Below are positions 6,376 through 14,200 of a DNA stretch of 38,511 bases, in pieces. The DNA is from Nitrospira sp. (GTDB lineage: Bacteria > Nitrospirota > Nitrospiria > Nitrospirales > Nitrospiraceae), in the NCBI GenBank assembly GCA_005116965.1, contig SWDG01000027.1:247271-285781 (forward strand). Direction: 5' to 3'. The notes under the pieces were generated by a model. That model did not search any database. It saw only the letters and a program-made list of their open reading frames with translations, and had not been told where the DNA came from. Made by a program: the position numbers and the translations under genes. Position 1 is the first letter of the stretch. Each line of letters starts with the position of its first letter.

Positions 6376-8334
6376 ATGCAGCTATTTCTTGTTGCTGTCC
6401 TTGGGCTGATGCTCGGAGCCTGTGCAGGCGCGAATCCCCGTGCAGACCACGCCAACACTGTCTCTGAGCGTGGTGACCGAAGCGCGAAGCCGAATTCAGA
6501 GCCGACGAAGCAGGTCGGAGATGGTGTGCCTGAGTCCACAAATGCGGGTGCCCGTTCCCGTGAAGACGACGCGAGATCTGCCTATGTGAGTGGGGACTAC
6601 GCTCGGGCGGCGCCTCTCATGCGCCCCTTTGCAGAGCAGGGTCAAGCCTGGGCGCAGTTCGGTCTGGGGGCGATGTATGAGGATGGGAAAGGCGTCCCGA
6701 AGGACGAGAAACAAGCGGAGGGCTGGTATCGCAAAGCGGCGGCGCAGGGTGACCAACGAGCGCAGGCGAAGCTGGCCCCGATGGATAAAGCTAAGGATCA
6801 GGCTAGGGAGGATGAAGCCAAAGCCGCCTACGCGAAAGGTGACTACGTTCAGGCGGCGGTCCTCACGCGCCCCTTTGCCGAGCAAGGCCACGCTTGGGCA
6901 CAGGACAATCTCGGGTGGATGTATGAGCATGGACAAGGTGTTCCGAAGAACGATCAGGAAGCGGTAGGCTGGGTTTACAAGGCGGCGAAGCAGCGCTACG
7001 CCCATGCACAGAACCATCTCGGGGTGATGATACGCGATGGGAAAGGTGTGCCGCCGGATAAAGAGAAAGCGAAAGGCTGGTTTCGCGTGGCGGCGGAACA
7101 GGGCCACGCCGATGCCCAGAACAATTTGGGAGTGATGGAACGTGATTTGGGGTATGACGTGAAGGTGGCGGTGGACTGGTTTCTCAAGGCGGCGGAACAG
7201 AGGCATGTCGAGGCGCAGTACAATCTGGGTGCAATGTATTACAAAGGTTGTGTTACTGGAAGTTCCAGCGAACGGGATGCATCTGGCAGGTGCTATTTCC
7301 CAAATTACAAGGTCGCCATCAGCTGGTTTCGCAAGGCGGCGGAGCAGGGGTATGCCTTGGGGCAATTCCATCTTGGTTCGATGTATCGGTATGGAATTGG
7401 TGTTGCGAAAGACGAGAAAGAAGCTGTGACCTGGTATCGCAGAGCTGCCGAGCAGGGAAATGCCTTGGGGCAGAACTATTTAGGAACGATGTATCAGCAT
7501 GGAACTGGTGTAACGAAAGACGAAAAAGAAGCCGTTGGGTGGTATCGCAAGGCTGCCGAACAGGACCAGGCCGACGCCCAGGACAATTTGGGGCTCATGT
7601 ATGACTTAGGAAGTGGCGTGCTGCAAGATAAGAAAGAAGCCGTGACTTGGTATCGCAAAGCCGCCAAGCAGGGCAATGCCTGGGGGCAGTACCATCTGGG
7701 GTTTATGTATAGACAAGGGCAAGGTGTGTCGCAAGACTACGATGAAGCAGTGGTGTGGTATCGCGTGGCAGCTGAGCAAGGGAATGCACTCGCACAGAGC
7801 GATCTTGGGTACATGTATCTCAATGGGTTGGGCGTGCCGAAGAATGCCCAGAAAGCCATGGCTTGGTTTCGCAAGGCAGCGGATCAGGGGCATGCGTTGG
7901 GTCAGTTCAATGTGGGTGTGATGTATGACGAGGGATATGGGGTACTCCAGAATTTCAAGGAAGCGCTGGGGTGGTACCACAAGGCGGCGGAGCAGGGTGA
8001 GGTCAATGCGCAGAAGAAACTAGGCGCGATGTATCAGCAGGGTAAGGGTACGGAGCAGGACGTGAAAAAGGCCAGAAAATGGTTTCGTAAGGCGGCGGGG
8101 CAGGGGGATGTTGATGGGATGTTCCAGCTCGCTGAGTCGTATCGAGATGGAAAGGGTGGAGGAAAGGATCACATGCACGCCTATCTGTGGTACAGCCTGG
8201 CAGCCTTAGCGGGAAATCATAGCGCAAAAGAGCAGCGCGATGCGATTGAGAAAAAACTGAGTTCGAAGGAACTTCAAAAGGCTCAAGAGTTGGCACAACG
8301 CTGTCAGGACACAAAGTATCAGGTGTGCGAGTAG
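6376..8334 (+). CDS. Sel1-repeat lipoprotein, 652 aa
   Basis: The N-terminus MQLFLVAVLGLMLGAC has a lipobox (LGAC), so the protein is predicted to be lipidated at Cys16 and membrane-anchored in the periplasm. A Ser/Arg-rich linker follows, then two copies of an 'AY..GDY..A..L.RPFAEQG' entry module and about 13 Sel1 repeats of 36 residues (core AQ..LG.MY..G.GV). One repeat, near residues 290-312, carries an insertion with two cysteines (GCVTGSSSERDASGRC). The C-terminal helices end QRCQDTKYQVCE. Sel1 solenoids are scaffolds for protein complexes, and secreted ones often take part in envelope or host-contact functions. The partner here is unknown. Unlike the 309- and 275-residue Sel1 proteins it lacks CX7C pairs, so it belongs to a different Sel1 subgroup. 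Confidence 0.88.
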   Translation: MQLFLVAVLGLMLGACAGANPRADHANTVSERGDRSAKPNSEPTKQVGDGVPESTNAGARSREDDARSAYVSGDYARAAPLMRPFAEQGQAWAQFGLGAMYEDGKGVPKDEKQAEGWYRKAAAQGDQRAQAKLAPMDKAKDQAREDEAKAAYAKGDYVQAAVLTRPFAEQGHAWAQDNLGWMYEHGQGVPKNDQEAVGWVYKAAKQRYAHAQNHLGVMIRDGKGVPPDKEKAKGWFRVAAEQGHADAQNNLGVMERDLGYDVKVAVDWFLKAAEQRHVEAQYNLGAMYYKGCVTGSSSERDASGRCYFPNYKVAISWFRKAAEQGYALGQFHLGSMYRYGIGVAKDEKEAVTWYRRAAEQGNALGQNYLGTMYQHGTGVTKDEKEAVGWYRKAAEQDQADAQDNLGLMYDLGSGVLQDKKEAVTWYRKAAKQGNAWGQYHLGFMYRQGQGVSQDYDEAVVWYRVAAEQGNALAQSDLGYMYLNGLGVPKNAQKAMAWFRKAADQGHALGQFNVGVMYDEGYGVLQNFKEALGWYHKAAEQGEVNAQKKLGAMYQQGKGTEQDVKKARKWFRKAAGQGDVDGMFQLAESYRDGKGGGKDHMHAYLWYSLAALAGNHSAKEQRDAIEKKLSSKELQKAQELAQRCQDTKYQVCE

Positions 8335-8391
8335 AAGGGCCGTTACCGGACGGCTGTGTGTTCAACCCATCATCACAGGAAGGAGAATCCA

Positions 8392-8712
8392 ATGAAGGCA
8401 CTAATCATGACCGTGATCTCGTTGTTGCTGGCGACGGCGGCTACGGCCGCGCCCATTCAGGACAATGTCGGGGTTGGGGAAGGGCAATGCGAGGTGGTGA
8501 GTGCGGGACAGTATTTTTGCAAGGTCAACGGAAAATGTTACTACTGCACCAAGAACAAAGACATCAATCCGAGCACCGATTGTTACAAAGAAACACAATG
8601 TGCCTCGGCCACTGGAGTCACGAGCACGATGACCCCGCCGATGCGCGCGACCAGGATACCCCGTGAAGTGGAGCGTCTCCAATTGGTGTGGTCAGAAGGC
8701 AAAGGGAAGTAA
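8392..8712 (+). CDS. small secreted Cys-rich protein, 106 aa
   Basis: The ATG at 8392 follows AGGAAGGAG. Residues 1-19 form a Sec signal peptide (MKALIMTVISLLLATAATA). The mature N-terminal half has six cysteines (QCEV, FCKV, KCYYC, DCYK, QCAS), probably three disulfides. The C-terminal third is Cys-free, with Thr/Met/Arg (STMTPPMRATRIPREVERLQ). I do not recognise the family. It sits between the Sel1 lipoprotein gene (ends 8334) and the second Cys-rich Sel1 gene (8803). This repeats the order 'small secreted protein, then Cys-rich Sel1 protein' seen at 4063/4522. Confidence 0.7.
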   Translation: MKALIMTVISLLLATAATAAPIQDNVGVGEGQCEVVSAGQYFCKVNGKCYYCTKNKDINPSTDCYKETQCASATGVTSTMTPPMRATRIPREVERLQLVWSEGKGK

Positions 8713-8718
8713 GTGGGA

Positions 8719-8777
8719 GCCTGCCGCTCATAGACACGCCTGCTTGGTCATGACAACCATAATTGTGGGCGGCAGGC
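8719..8777. repeat. 9-bp inverted repeat in the spacer
   Basis: GCCTGCCGC at 8719-8727 pairs perfectly with GCGGCAGGC at 8769-8777, leaving a 41-base loop just upstream of the Sel1 gene at 8803. It may act in the RNA or be a protein site, and chance is possible. Confidence 0.3.
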
Positions 8778-8802
8778 ACCGGTTGTCGAAAAGGAGTCCT
8801 CC

Positions 8803-9630
8803 ATGACCATTCGCTCGCGGTTTCTCGTGCTCATGGTTCTGAGTGTGCTCGTCTGTGCCAGCGTGAATCTTGCTGACGCCGCCGAGAGTCCGAAACAGCT
8901 GAAAGCTGCCTGTGAGAAAGGCAAGGCAAAAGCCTGTGAATCTCTTGGACATTTATATGTTAACGGGGAAGGCGTGACACAAGATGACTCCCACGCCGTG
9001 GCCCTGTACCGACGCGCTTGTGACGGCGGCGCTTTAGGCGGTTGCTACTCTCTCGGCTGGATGTATGATGAGGGGCGTGGGGTAGCCCAGGACTATGAGC
9101 AAGCCCTGTTACTCTACGGGAAAGCCTGTGACGGGGGAGTGCTCACCGGCTGCCACAATCTCGGCTTGATGTATGCACATGGGCAGGGAGTCCCACAAGA
9201 CTATACGAAAGCCCTAGCACTGTATCGGAAAGCCTGTGAGGGTGGACAGTCTGAAGGCTGCTACAATCTCGGCAATATGTATAGGAATGGGCACGAGGTC
9301 AAACAAGACTACGAACAAGCTGTGGGCCTCTATCGGAAGGCCTGTGCCGGAGGAAATTTCTGGGCCTGCTCTAATCTCGGCATGATGTATGAGGATGGGC
9401 TCGGAATTCCCCGAGACTCTTTCCAAGCTGGAGCATTCTATCGGAAAGCCTGTGAAGGTGGGCAGTCAGCGGGTTGTTACAATCTCGGGCGGATGTATGA
9501 ATACGGAAAAGGAGTGAAACAGGACAATGCTGACGCGCTCACGTATTACGGCAAGGCGTGTGATCTAAAGGATCAAGATGGGTGTGGCGCCTACGCCGAG
9601 GTGAAGACAGGCAGGAAGCCAGGCAGATGA
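8803..9630 (+). CDS. secreted Cys-rich Sel1-repeat protein (Hcp-like), 275 aa
   Basis: The ATG at 8803 has AAAGGAG upstream. A signal peptide (about residues 1-26) ends at NLADAAES. Six Sel1 repeats plus a cap follow, with seven CX7C pairs (CEKGKAKAC, CDGGALGGC, CDGGVLTGC and so on) at 36-residue spacing. It closely resembles the protein at 4522: both mature parts start AAESPK(E/Q)L, and the first two repeats are nearly the same in protein and DNA. This is a duplicated gene with one repeat fewer. The likely role is a disulfide-stabilised periplasmic or secreted scaffold. No enzyme activity should be inferred. Confidence 0.88.
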   Translation: MTIRSRFLVLMVLSVLVCASVNLADAAESPKQLKAACEKGKAKACESLGHLYVNGEGVTQDDSHAVALYRRACDGGALGGCYSLGWMYDEGRGVAQDYEQALLLYGKACDGGVLTGCHNLGLMYAHGQGVPQDYTKALALYRKACEGGQSEGCYNLGNMYRNGHEVKQDYEQAVGLYRKACAGGNFWACSNLGMMYEDGLGIPRDSFQAGAFYRKACEGGQSAGCYNLGRMYEYGKGVKQDNADALTYYGKACDLKDQDGCGAYAEVKTGRKPGR

Positions 9631-9701
9631 GAGTGTGGGCGTCTGCGCGGCGCATGTACTACCTCGTCAATCAGATGCTCGCACAGTAGAGGGAGGGCTT
9701 G

Positions 9702-10847
9702 TTGGAGGGACCGTTGAGCGCTTCTGCAGAGTCGTCTGATTTTTTGACTGCGGTCTATGAAATCGATGGACCAGAACCCACCGCGCGAGCTACCGCTGAG
9801 CGCATTTGTTTCGATCAGACCATTGAAGCCGAGAGCAATCTCCTTCCACCTTCGCTCCAATCCACGATTCTAGGACAACTGGAAGATCTGCGGGCAATTG
9901 CCGGAGGTCGATATCACGCCACTATCCGTTTCCGTGGCGACCTGCTCAGCGGCGAGTGCAGTGATTTGCTCAACGTCTTGTTTGGGACCAGCAGTCTTCG
10001 TGGAGACGTCACGTTGCTGTCGTTCACGATGACGAACGGGCTGCTCTCTTCGTGGCCGGGGCCACGATTTGGGATCGATGGACTCAGGCAGGCAGTCGGT
10101 GTGTCCCATCGCCCACTCCTCTGTGCGGTCCTGAAGCCGTTAGGCCGCACTCCTCAGGAACTCGCCGAATTGGCTGTTCAATTTGTCGAGGGCGGCGTCG
10201 ATATGATCAAGGACGACCAGAGCCTGGTCGATCAACCATGGTGTCCCTTTGAAGAACGAGTGGCCCGCTGTGCCGAAGCCGTTGTGCGAGCAAGCACCCA
10301 TCGAGGAAGGCCCTGCCTGTATTTTGCACATATCAGTGGTTCGGTAGATACGATGCGTCGGCGAGCAACCCAGGCGAAAACCCTGGGTGCATCAGGCCTC
10401 TTGGTCGCGCCCGGCTTGACCGGCTTTGACGCCGTGAGAACGCTTCGGTCAGACGATGAAATTGCTCTGCCGATTGCAAGCCATCCGTCCATGCTTGGTG
10501 CCTTGATCGATCGGGGCGGGAGTGGACTTGCTGCTCCTGTTGTATACGGGCTCCTGCCTCGACTAGTCGGCTCAGACTTCAGCATCTATCCAGCGTTCGG
10601 TTCTGGTTATTCGATGTCGCAACAGGAGTGCGTTTCGGTGGCGGACCAGTGTCGGCAGACTTGGGGGGCTATCAAACCGATAATGCCGGCAATCGGTGGG
10701 CGCATCGGGATTGAGCGCATAGTGGAGCTGGGTTCGGTCTTAGGTCGAGATGCCATCTTTGTCTTAGGAAGCCGCATGCAGCAGAACCCGGAAAATATTG
10801 TCGCGGCGATGAATGCTTTGCATCGAGCGCTGACCGAGTCGTTCTAA
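9702..10847 (+). CDS. RuBisCO-like protein (form IV), 381 aa
   Basis: The start is set at the second of two TTG codons (9699/9702), five bases after GGGAGGG. The frame carries the RuBisCO large-chain fold: LKP (about 145, equivalent of catalytic Lys175), GGVDMIKDDQSLVDQ (about 164-178, the carbamylated-lysine loop), an ISGS segment, SHPSMLGAL with the His294-type residue, and a final IGGRIG phosphate loop. Key carboxylase features are missing. The second lysine of KPKLG is absent, the KDDE/KNDE glutamate is Gln, and loop 6 lacks the GKLEG lysine. It is therefore not a CO2-fixing enzyme. The KDDQ-L-DQ-PF pattern recalls the Rhodospirillum rubrum-type RLPs, which isomerise 5-methylthioribulose-1-phosphate in sulfur salvage; that subgroup call is from memory. 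No methionine-salvage partner lies nearby. Confidence 0.88.
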   Translation: MEGPLSASAESSDFLTAVYEIDGPEPTARATAERICFDQTIEAESNLLPPSLQSTILGQLEDLRAIAGGRYHATIRFRGDLLSGECSDLLNVLFGTSSLRGDVTLLSFTMTNGLLSSWPGPRFGIDGLRQAVGVSHRPLLCAVLKPLGRTPQELAELAVQFVEGGVDMIKDDQSLVDQPWCPFEERVARCAEAVVRASTHRGRPCLYFAHISGSVDTMRRRATQAKTLGASGLLVAPGLTGFDAVRTLRSDDEIALPIASHPSMLGALIDRGGSGLAAPVVYGLLPRLVGSDFSIYPAFGSGYSMSQQECVSVADQCRQTWGAIKPIMPAIGGRIGIERIVELGSVLGRDAIFVLGSRMQQNPENIVAAMNALHRALTESF

Positions 10848-10867
10848 TACCGTTGTTCTTGTATGGC

Positions 10868-10896
10868 TTCAAAACATTCTCTGTCTTTGGTATGCT
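10868..10896 (+). promoter_or_regulatory. possible promoter for the DUF1232 gene
   Basis: TTCAAA (10868-10873) and TATGCT (10891-10896) are 17 bases apart in the gap between the RuBisCO-like gene and the DUF1232 gene. Each matches the sigma70 consensus at four of six positions. Confidence 0.28.
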
Positions 10897-10962
10897 TTAC
10901 GACAATGGGTGCAATGTGTTCTCCCATGAAGAACAAGAAAACCGGTCGTCCTGGAGGTGCAG

Positions 10963-11268
10963 ATGAAAATGTCCACGAGGTTCTTTGAGATGCTCCGCAT
11001 GATCGGGCGTCTCCGGTCTGACCTTCCCCTGTTGGGTCGTCTTCTCAAAGCTTGGAAGGATGGTAGCTATCGGGGGCTCTCCGTGCGCACACTTGCCTCG
11101 CTTGCAGGAGCCCTGCTCTACGTTGTGAGCCCGGTGGACTTGATACCGGACTTTATCCCTGGGGTTGGATTCATCGATGATGCGGCGGTATTGGCGCTGC
11201 TTCTCCATAGCCTGGCACAGGATCTTGCGGCGTTTCGAATCTGGGAGGAGCGACGTGGGAATGGGTGA
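10963..11268 (+). CDS. DUF1232 (YkvA-type) small membrane protein, 101 aa
   Basis: The DUF1232 signature is clear: LLYVVSPVDLIPDFIPGVGF followed by IDDAAVLALLLHSL (about residues 50-85). Family members are small membrane-associated proteins of unknown function. The ATG at 10963 follows GGAGGT by four bases; an ATG two codons later (10969) would have better spacing and is an equal candidate. A basic amphipathic N-terminus (MRMIGRLRSDLPLLGRLLKAW-like) precedes the hydrophobic core. It converges with hrpB, which ends at 11364. Confidence 0.85.
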   Translation: MKMSTRFFEMLRMIGRLRSDLPLLGRLLKAWKDGSYRGLSVRTLASLAGALLYVVSPVDLIPDFIPGVGFIDDAAVLALLLHSLAQDLAAFRIWEERRGNG

Positions 11269-11363
11269 ACACACTGACGGAAATATCAGTCGATGGAATG
11301 CCTGACTTGTTAGCTCTCTTGCAGTGATACCTCAAGTGATTACTGAATAATGATGTGCTTAAA

Positions 11364-13883
11364 TTAGCTGCGCCGATTTGCCTTGGCCGTCGGCACGGCA
11401 TTCAGCGGATCTTCAGGCCAGTGGTGCTTTGGATACCGACCACGTAGTTCCTTCCGGACATCGTGATACGATCGCTTCCAGAAGCCGCCTAAGTCTTGCG
11501 TGACCTGCACAGGGCGCTTGGCAGGCGAAAGGAGGTGCAGCATCAACGGAATTTTCCCGCCCGCGATACACGGCGTGTCCTTGCACCCGAACATCTCTTG
11601 CAAGCGCACCTCTAACACTGGAGACTCGGCTTGCTCGTAGTCGACAGGGAGGCGAGAGCCACTCGGAACAGTGATGTGGGTTGGGGCCAGGCGGTCAAGG
11701 CGACGCAGCTGTTCGTAGGTCAATAAGGCATGGAGAGGGGCTGTCAGATCCAATCGTTTGACCCGATCGAGGGTGGTGATATTGACTACGTACGGACCAA
11801 GCCACTGGTCCAATGTCCGAAGCAACGCTTCATCGGAAAGATTGGGCCATTCCGTCTGAGGATCATCAATACGTCGCAGCCACATCACCCGCGCGCGCCA
11901 CTGTTTGAGCAGATGGCCGAACGACAAAACATCAAGTCCAGCTTTAGAAATCGCTTGTAAGAGCACGGATGTTATTTTGTTGGTGTCTGGCGATGAAACT
12001 GCCTCCTCTAATAGAGTTATGGCTCCAAGTCGTCGGCGGCAGGAGGCTCGAACAGCACCAATACGCTCATCCCAGACAACCAATTCTTCTTCGATTACCT
12101 GCTCCCGGTACAACGATTCGATGGCCTCGCACGTGATCGGAGCTGCGAGGTTAATATCGGCCCACTGGCCCCCTCCATCCAAGTCCGCAATGACAAGGAA
12201 GGGTTCCGTCGCGATGGGATCAGGTCTTCTGAACCGCGCACCGCGCCCATTCACCAGTCGGTAGCTGGCAGTCTCAGCGGGTTGTCGCTGCGCGATCCGA
12301 TCAGGGTAGGCCAGCGCGAGCAAAAGACCAGCCACATGCGGGTGGTCGTGTCCGTCGCTGTTGGGCTTCCCTGACAGCCTCTTGAGCTGTCGTCGCCAGA
12401 GTTGTGCCGTTCGCCTCACGCGTTCGAGTGCGGTTCGATTGACTGCCTGGCTGCCGGAATCATACTCACCCTGAAGCACATCCAGTCTGACGCGCACATC
12501 CGCATTCTGGTCTGCCGACAATCCGTGCAGGACGTCACGCTCACTCAACAGCGCCGCCACTTCGCACGCTTGATCGGCAAGCCTCAGTGAAATGGCGCTA
12601 ATCAGCATATGCGCCAAGCGAGGATGCAGCGGAAGCTCGGCCATTTGCCGTCCATGATCTGTCAGGCGCTCGTCCGTTGAGAAGGCGCCGAGCTTGATGA
12701 GTAAGTCTTTGGCTTGGGCGACCGCACCAGGCGGCGGCGGAGTAAGCCAGGACAATTCGTTCGGACTTTGCGCACCCCACTGGGCAAGATCCAACATCAG
12801 CGGGGCTAGATCTGCCTCGAGAATTTCCGGTGGGCGATGGACTGTAAGTGAGGCCTGCTCCTTTTCGGTCCACAGTCGGTAACAGATGCCTGGTTCAAGG
12901 CGGCCCGCTCTGCCACGACGTTGCTCAGCAGAATCTCTCGTAACGCGAATGGTCTCCAACCGAGTCAGACCGGAGCGAGGATCGAACCGAGGAATGCGGA
13001 GCCAGCCTCCGTCGATGACTACGCGCACCCCCTCGATAGTCAAGCTGGTTTCAGCAATCGACGTGGCAAGCACGATTTTTCGCGATCCAGGGGCGGCTGG
13101 TCGAATCGCCGCGTCTTGCATGTCTTGCGGAAGCTCACCGTGCAATGGTGCGATCTGGATCGATGGTCCCAGTTTGGACTCCAACAGCATCCGCTCGACC
13201 CGACGAATATCAGCCATGCCGGGAAGAAAAACCAACACGCTGCCGTCATCGTGCGCCAGTGATCGTCGTATATGTTGCACTACGGCAAGATCAAGTCGTC
13301 CAGAAACTGGTTGATCGAGGTATCGGGTTTCGACGGGAAACAGCCGACCTTCGCAGGTAATGAGCGGTGCATGACCCATCAGTTCGCTGACTGGACCGCA
13401 GTTGAGAGTCGCTGACATCACCAAGAGGCGAAGCTCGGGGCGAAAGAGACGTTGAGTTTCAAGACAGAGGGCAAGTCCCACGTCGGCTTGCAGACTTCGT
13501 TCATGAAACTCGTCGAACAGGACCAGGCCGTAGGCAGCCAACGACGGATCCTCTTGGAGCAGCCGCGTCAGTACTCCCTCGGTGACGATCTCGAGCCTCG
13601 TCCTCGGCCCAATCTTCGTGTCGAAGCGCATCCGATAGCCGACTGTTTCCCCGACAGCCTCATGCAGCTGGTCGGCCATCCGGTGAGCGGCCGCTCGTGC
13701 CGCGAGTCGCCGTGGCTCTAGCAACAGGATTTTTCGGCCCGCTAACCAAGGTGACTCGAGAAGCGCCAGTGGAACCTGAGTGGTTTTCCCAGCACCGGGC
13801 GGGGCCATAAGCAGCACATTGGGACTGTCGTTTAACGCTCGACGGATTAATGGCAGGACATCTTCTATTGGAAGTATGGACAT
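11364..13883 (-). CDS. hrpB: ATP-dependent RNA helicase HrpB
   Basis: This 839-residue DEAH/RHA-type helicase has GAGKTT (30-35), LLLEPRRLAA, DEFHERS (124-130, the DExH box), SATLN, HGELP, ATSIAETSLTIEG and QRRGRAGR, followed by the HA2-like and HrpB C-terminal domains. Its length and the opening MSILPIEDVLP fit HrpB. A TTG 14 codons upstream would extend it, but HrpB proteins normally begin just before the LPI segment, so ATG 13883 is preferred. No strong ribosome binding site is visible for either. HrpB's physiological role is poorly defined; relatives act in mRNA processing or turnover. It is transcribed divergently from the small gene at 13945, with only about 60 bases between. Confidence 0.93.
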   Translation of the reverse strand: MSILPIEDVLPLIRRALNDSPNVLLMAPPGAGKTTQVPLALLESPWLAGRKILLLEPRRLAARAAAHRMADQLHEAVGETVGYRMRFDTKIGPRTRLEIVTEGVLTRLLQEDPSLAAYGLVLFDEFHERSLQADVGLALCLETQRLFRPELRLLVMSATLNCGPVSELMGHAPLITCEGRLFPVETRYLDQPVSGRLDLAVVQHIRRSLAHDDGSVLVFLPGMADIRRVERMLLESKLGPSIQIAPLHGELPQDMQDAAIRPAAPGSRKIVLATSIAETSLTIEGVRVVIDGGWLRIPRFDPRSGLTRLETIRVTRDSAEQRRGRAGRLEPGICYRLWTEKEQASLTVHRPPEILEADLAPLMLDLAQWGAQSPNELSWLTPPPPGAVAQAKDLLIKLGAFSTDERLTDHGRQMAELPLHPRLAHMLISAISLRLADQACEVAALLSERDVLHGLSADQNADVRVRLDVLQGEYDSGSQAVNRTALERVRRTAQLWRRQLKRLSGKPNSDGHDHPHVAGLLLALAYPDRIAQRQPAETASYRLVNGRGARFRRPDPIATEPFLVIADLDGGGQWADINLAAPITCEAIESLYREQVIEEELVVWDERIGAVRASCRRRLGAITLLEEAVSSPDTNKITSVLLQAISKAGLDVLSFGHLLKQWRARVMWLRRIDDPQTEWPNLSDEALLRTLDQWLGPYVVNITTLDRVKRLDLTAPLHALLTYEQLRRLDRLAPTHITVPSGSRLPVDYEQAESPVLEVRLQEMFGCKDTPCIAGGKIPLMLHLLSPAKRPVQVTQDLGGFWKRSYHDVRKELRGRYPKHHWPEDPLNAVPTAKANRRS

Positions 13884-13944
13884 GACGTGATAGGTTCGTG
13901 AACGTGATGGAGCAGACTGTATCAAAAAGTGATGAGGAGAAGGA

Positions 13945-14175
13945 ATGCCTCAATCACAGAGTGTTCGGGGGACACTGATGCCGACCTATCGTTGGAGCAC
14001 GAACGGGCCGACCCAGCCTGGCTGGTACTGGTTCCGGGGACAAGCGCATGAGATCGATCCCTTTATCGTGCTTGTCGATGAGGCAGGACAGTTCCAATGG
14101 CCGGACGGCGGGTTTCAGGAAGTCACGCTGGCCAAAGGTGAATGGGCTGGCCCGATCGAGGAGCCAGACGAGTAA
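13945..14175 (+). CDS. small hypothetical protein, 76 aa
   Basis: The ATG at 13945 is chosen because GAGGAGAAGG lies immediately upstream; a second ATG at 13978 has none. The acidic, Trp-rich product contains PGWYWFRGQAHEIDPFIVLV and ends EWAGPIEEP. This layout is seen in small proteins of unknown role in which 'GWYW(Y/F)R ... WAGPI..P' forms a compact beta-fold. No signal peptide or membrane segment is present. It is followed 25 bases later by zwf and may share its transcript. Confidence 0.65.
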   Translation: MPQSQSVRGTLMPTYRWSTNGPTQPGWYWFRGQAHEIDPFIVLVDEAGQFQWPDGGFQEVTLAKGEWAGPIEEPDE

Positions 14176-14200
14176 CGCGACCAGGTCTCACCAGGCGAAC

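Noticed and set aside
6496-7371. 291-residue open frame on the minus strand
   Set aside because: It is the repetitive antisense of the Sel1 lipoprotein gene. Its apparent repeats only mirror the Sel1 units.
9627-9689. 20-codon ORF whose ATG overlaps the stop of the Sel1 gene
   Set aside because: It is too short to judge, with no ribosome binding site of its own. Most likely chance in the spacer before the RuBisCO-like gene.
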